From contig SVIK01000005.1 of the NCBI GenBank assembly GCA_015069525.1, positions 1 to 25,729 on the forward strand: DNA of 25,729 nt, read 5' to 3'. Under the pieces are notes generated by a model. It was not told the origin of the DNA and made no database searches. It saw only the letters and a list, made by a program, of their open reading frames with translations. The stretch's first letter is position 1; the number at the start of each line of letters is the position of its first letter. The stretch comes from Clostridiales bacterium. Lineage in GTDB: Bacteria > Bacillota > Clostridia > Christensenellales > Borkfalkiaceae. Positions 24,508 through 25,729 of the stretch are shown piece after piece. A program made the translations under genes and the position numbers.

Positions 24508-25347
24508 TTAGGTTTTCGTCACTTCGACTTTTTTAAGCACAATCGGTTTTGCAAGCACGTTATACGTTGCCGTGGGCTTGTATCCACCAACGTAAGCGTC
24601 GTCCTCGTCAATCCCTAACGTCACTTTTTCTTTTCCCTCTTCGTTGTCTTCCAAATACTTTTCAATCGCTTCTTTCAAGCCGTCTAACACATCCGTGTCG
24701 TCCTCGTCCAAAAGCGCAAACGTGCAGTATTTGCTATTCGATTTCGTCGTGCTCGTAAGCGAGATAAAGAATTGCGACGTCGCGCTGTTATACTTATACT
24801 CACGCGTGAGTCGGTTATCGCTGTCGGGGTGGTCTACGTAAACGCTATCCTCGTTAGAGCTCTTGTCCGTGTAGAACATGGTAAGCGAACCGTATTCTTC
24901 CTTCTTCGCTTCGCCCTTTTCCCAATCGAAATGGTTATCGGTGAATTCCCCGCAAAGGTTGTACGTAGCGTCGCCGTCTTCCGCATAAACGCTAATGGGG
25001 AAATCCTTGTAATTTTTAACGACTTCGTAATATTTCTTATAAACGAGCCCACCGTTTTCGTCGTCCTTATCGGTAAACGAATACGCCCCCGTATACAATC
25101 TATCGTCCGCATAGTCATGCACGCAAAGTCCGTCGTAATAGCCCTCTTCCGCAAGCTTTAAGAAATGGCTTACCGTAGCAGGTGCAAATTTTCTGTACAA
25201 AGTATAGTTCAGCTCGTAGGAATCCCCGTCAAACTCTACCGTGATACACAATTCGGGGTGCGACGTTTCACACGCCGTAAGCGTACCGACGCAACCGAAA
25301 ATCGCCGTCGTTGCCAATATACCGCTAATTAGTTTCTTGATTTTCAT
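24508..25347 (-). CDS. Cyclophilin-like lipoprotein with a degenerate active site
   Basis: A 279-residue lipoprotein; the signal ends in lipobox LTAC (Cys26). The rest follows the cyclophilin peptidyl-prolyl isomerase pattern: FAPATVSHFLKLAEEGYYDG near the start, NSATSQFFISL in the second half (the SQFFI core), then CTFALLDEDDTDVLDGLKEA, matching the FG-V-G-DVLD block. The segment usually reading FHRV, which holds the key catalytic Arg, here reads CVHDYADD, so the Arg is replaced. A long acidic insertion (about residues 85-175) separates the two halves. It may have lost isomerase activity and serve as an extracytoplasmic chaperone or binding protein. The ATG at 25347 is chosen for its GGAG site; a TTG four codons earlier overlaps that site. 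It is a single-gene unit with its own promoter and terminator. Confidence 0.8.
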   Translation of the reverse strand: MKIKKLISGILATTAIFGCVGTLTACETSHPELCITVEFDGDSYELNYTLYRKFAPATVSHFLKLAEEGYYDGLCVHDYADDRLYTGAYSFTDKDDENGGLVYKKYYEVVKNYKDFPISVYAEDGDATYNLCGEFTDNHFDWEKGEAKKEEYGSLTMFYTDKSSNEDSVYVDHPDSDNRLTREYKYNSATSQFFISLTSTTKSNSKYCTFALLDEDDTDVLDGLKEAIEKYLEDNEEGKEKVTLGIDEDDAYVGGYKPTATYNVLAKPIVLKKVEVTKT

Positions 25348-25353
25348 CTTTTT

Positions 25354-25357
25354 CTCC
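25354..25357 (-). promoter_or_regulatory. Ribosome binding site that sets the cyclophilin-like start
   Basis: GGAG, six bases before the ATG at 25347. The alternative TTG start at 25359 would lie upstream of this site. Confidence 0.65.
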
Positions 25358-25360
25358 AAG

Positions 25361-25377
25361 CCCGTTTTATAAACGGG
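25361..25377. other. Hairpin in the 5' UTR of the cyclophilin-like gene
   Basis: CCCGTTT and AAACGGG pair around a TAT loop, ending three bases before the ribosome site on the minus strand. On the plus strand it is followed by T-rich sequence, but no plus-strand gene ends there. It may stabilise the mRNA or modulate translation. Confidence 0.45.
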
Positions 25378-25396
25378 ATTTTTTCTTTTCCTCTAT

Positions 25397-25425
25397 ATTT
25401 TACTTTTTATTTGTCTTTCCGTCAA
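25397..25425 (-). promoter_or_regulatory. Promoter of the cyclophilin-like gene
   Basis: On the minus strand TTGACG (25425-25420), a 17-bp spacer and TAAAAT (25402-25397). The UTR would be about 43 bases and includes the hairpin at 25361-25377. Confidence 0.7.
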
Positions 25426-25608
25426 GCAATTTTTCTATATTTTCCCCATTTTTTATTTGTTTATACCTTGCACGCCTCCCGTCAGCCTCTACCCAACGGC
25501 GTATTCCAACCTCTTTCACCTCGTACATACCTGCCCGTTTTTTATTTCAATGCATACATGGTGTATTCATTTTTCTTCCAATACGAGAAGATTCACAAAT
25601 CTAAAAAC
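25426..25608. other. Intergenic stretch between the 5S terminator and the cyclophilin-like promoter
   Basis: I see no gene, repeat or RNA signature here. The plus-strand frame through it has no ribosome site and runs into the 5S terminator. Confidence 0.5.
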
Positions 25609-25610
25609 GG

Positions 25611-25650
25611 AGAAAAGGAAAGACGACTTGTTCGTGAAAACAAGTCGTCT
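25611..25650 (-). terminator. Terminator of the 5S rRNA transcript
   Basis: A perfect 12-bp stem (AGACGACTTGTT with its complement) around a 6-base loop, followed on the minus strand by TTCCTTTTCT. It begins about nine bases after the 5S 3' end. Confidence 0.9.
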
Positions 25651-25658
25651 TGGTTGAA

Positions 25659-25729
25659 AAGCGGCAATTACCTATCCTCCCGGCAGTTCTCTGCAAGTAC
25701 TTTCGGCGTAAAAGAGCTTAACTTCTGTG
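25659..25729 (-). rRNA. rrf: 5S ribosomal RNA, 3' part (5' end off the window)
   Basis: Read on the minus strand, the segment starts CACAGAAGTTAAGCTC, the conserved loop region of bacterial 5S rRNA. It continues through ACGCCGAAAGTACTTG and GGGAGGATAGG to a 3' end GCCGC that would pair with the 5' GCGGC. About 45 bases at the 5' side lie beyond the edge. Any 16S and 23S genes would be further right. Confidence 0.93.

Noticed and set aside
25457..25657. 66-codon plus-strand frame near the 5S gene
   Set aside because: No ribosome site, and it runs through the 5S terminator antisense.

Overview
The window looks like a chromosomal segment of an uncultured, host- or gut-associated Clostridia bacterium (Bacillota). 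The signs are AGGAG-type ribosome binding sites, lipoprotein signal peptides, sigma-A-type promoters with T-tailed terminators, a DAK/DegV fatty-acid kinase pair, and very long mosaic secreted proteins. A Christensenellales-like lineage is my guess from the style of the surface proteins; I cannot verify it. TGA is used as a stop, so the code is standard. Almost every gene is on the minus strand; the AraC-type regulator is the only convincing plus-strand gene.

Layout, left to right. (1) 1-3251, minus: part of a carbohydrate ABC importer operon. In transcription order it holds an inner-membrane permease, a lipoprotein with a glycoside-hydrolase-like barrel, and a solute-binding lipoprotein that runs off the left edge. 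(2) 3298-4352, plus: an AraC-family regulator with promoter and terminator. Two identical 12-bp half-sites, 21 bp apart, lie in the divergent promoter. (3) 4368-15173, minus: two giant exported proteins, a 1411-aa lipoprotein made of Fn3-like, Ig-like and carbohydrate-binding-like modules and a 2037-aa protein ending in a barrel related to the one in region 1. Between them sits an unlisted 47-aa small gene with a GTG start. The promoter of the 1411-aa gene carries a second 21-bp-spaced copy of the regulator-type half-site. (4) 15392-19672, minus: a four-gene operon encoding FakA-type fatty-acid kinase, DegV/FakB fatty-acid-binding protein, a PlsC-like acyltransferase and an SGNH hydrolase, with a good promoter, a 17-bp palindrome and a terminator. 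(5) 19743-21881, minus: a membrane-anchored surface protein with six near-identical 42-residue cysteine-bearing repeats. (6) 21892-24430, minus: a cytoplasmic GH78 alpha-L-rhamnosidase, preceded by two promoters, two palindromes and a possible 47-codon leader ORF. (7) 24455-25425, minus: a cyclophilin-like lipoprotein with a degenerate active site. (8) 25611-25729, minus: the 3' part of a 5S rRNA gene and its terminator; the rest lies beyond the right edge.

How it may work together (inference): the AraC-type protein senses a sugar and activates both the importer operon and the surface-protein operon. The giant proteins bind and perhaps cut a glycan outside, the ABC importer brings in oligosaccharides, and the rhamnosidase trims rhamnose inside. 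The FakA/FakB/acyltransferase/SGNH operon is a separate lipid module that would activate free fatty acids and place them in phospholipid.

The observations most worth following are the shared 21-bp direct repeats, the roughly 140-residue domain inserted into the barrel of the 2037-aa protein, the 47-aa acidic small gene, and the palindrome-covered promoter upstream of the rhamnosidase.
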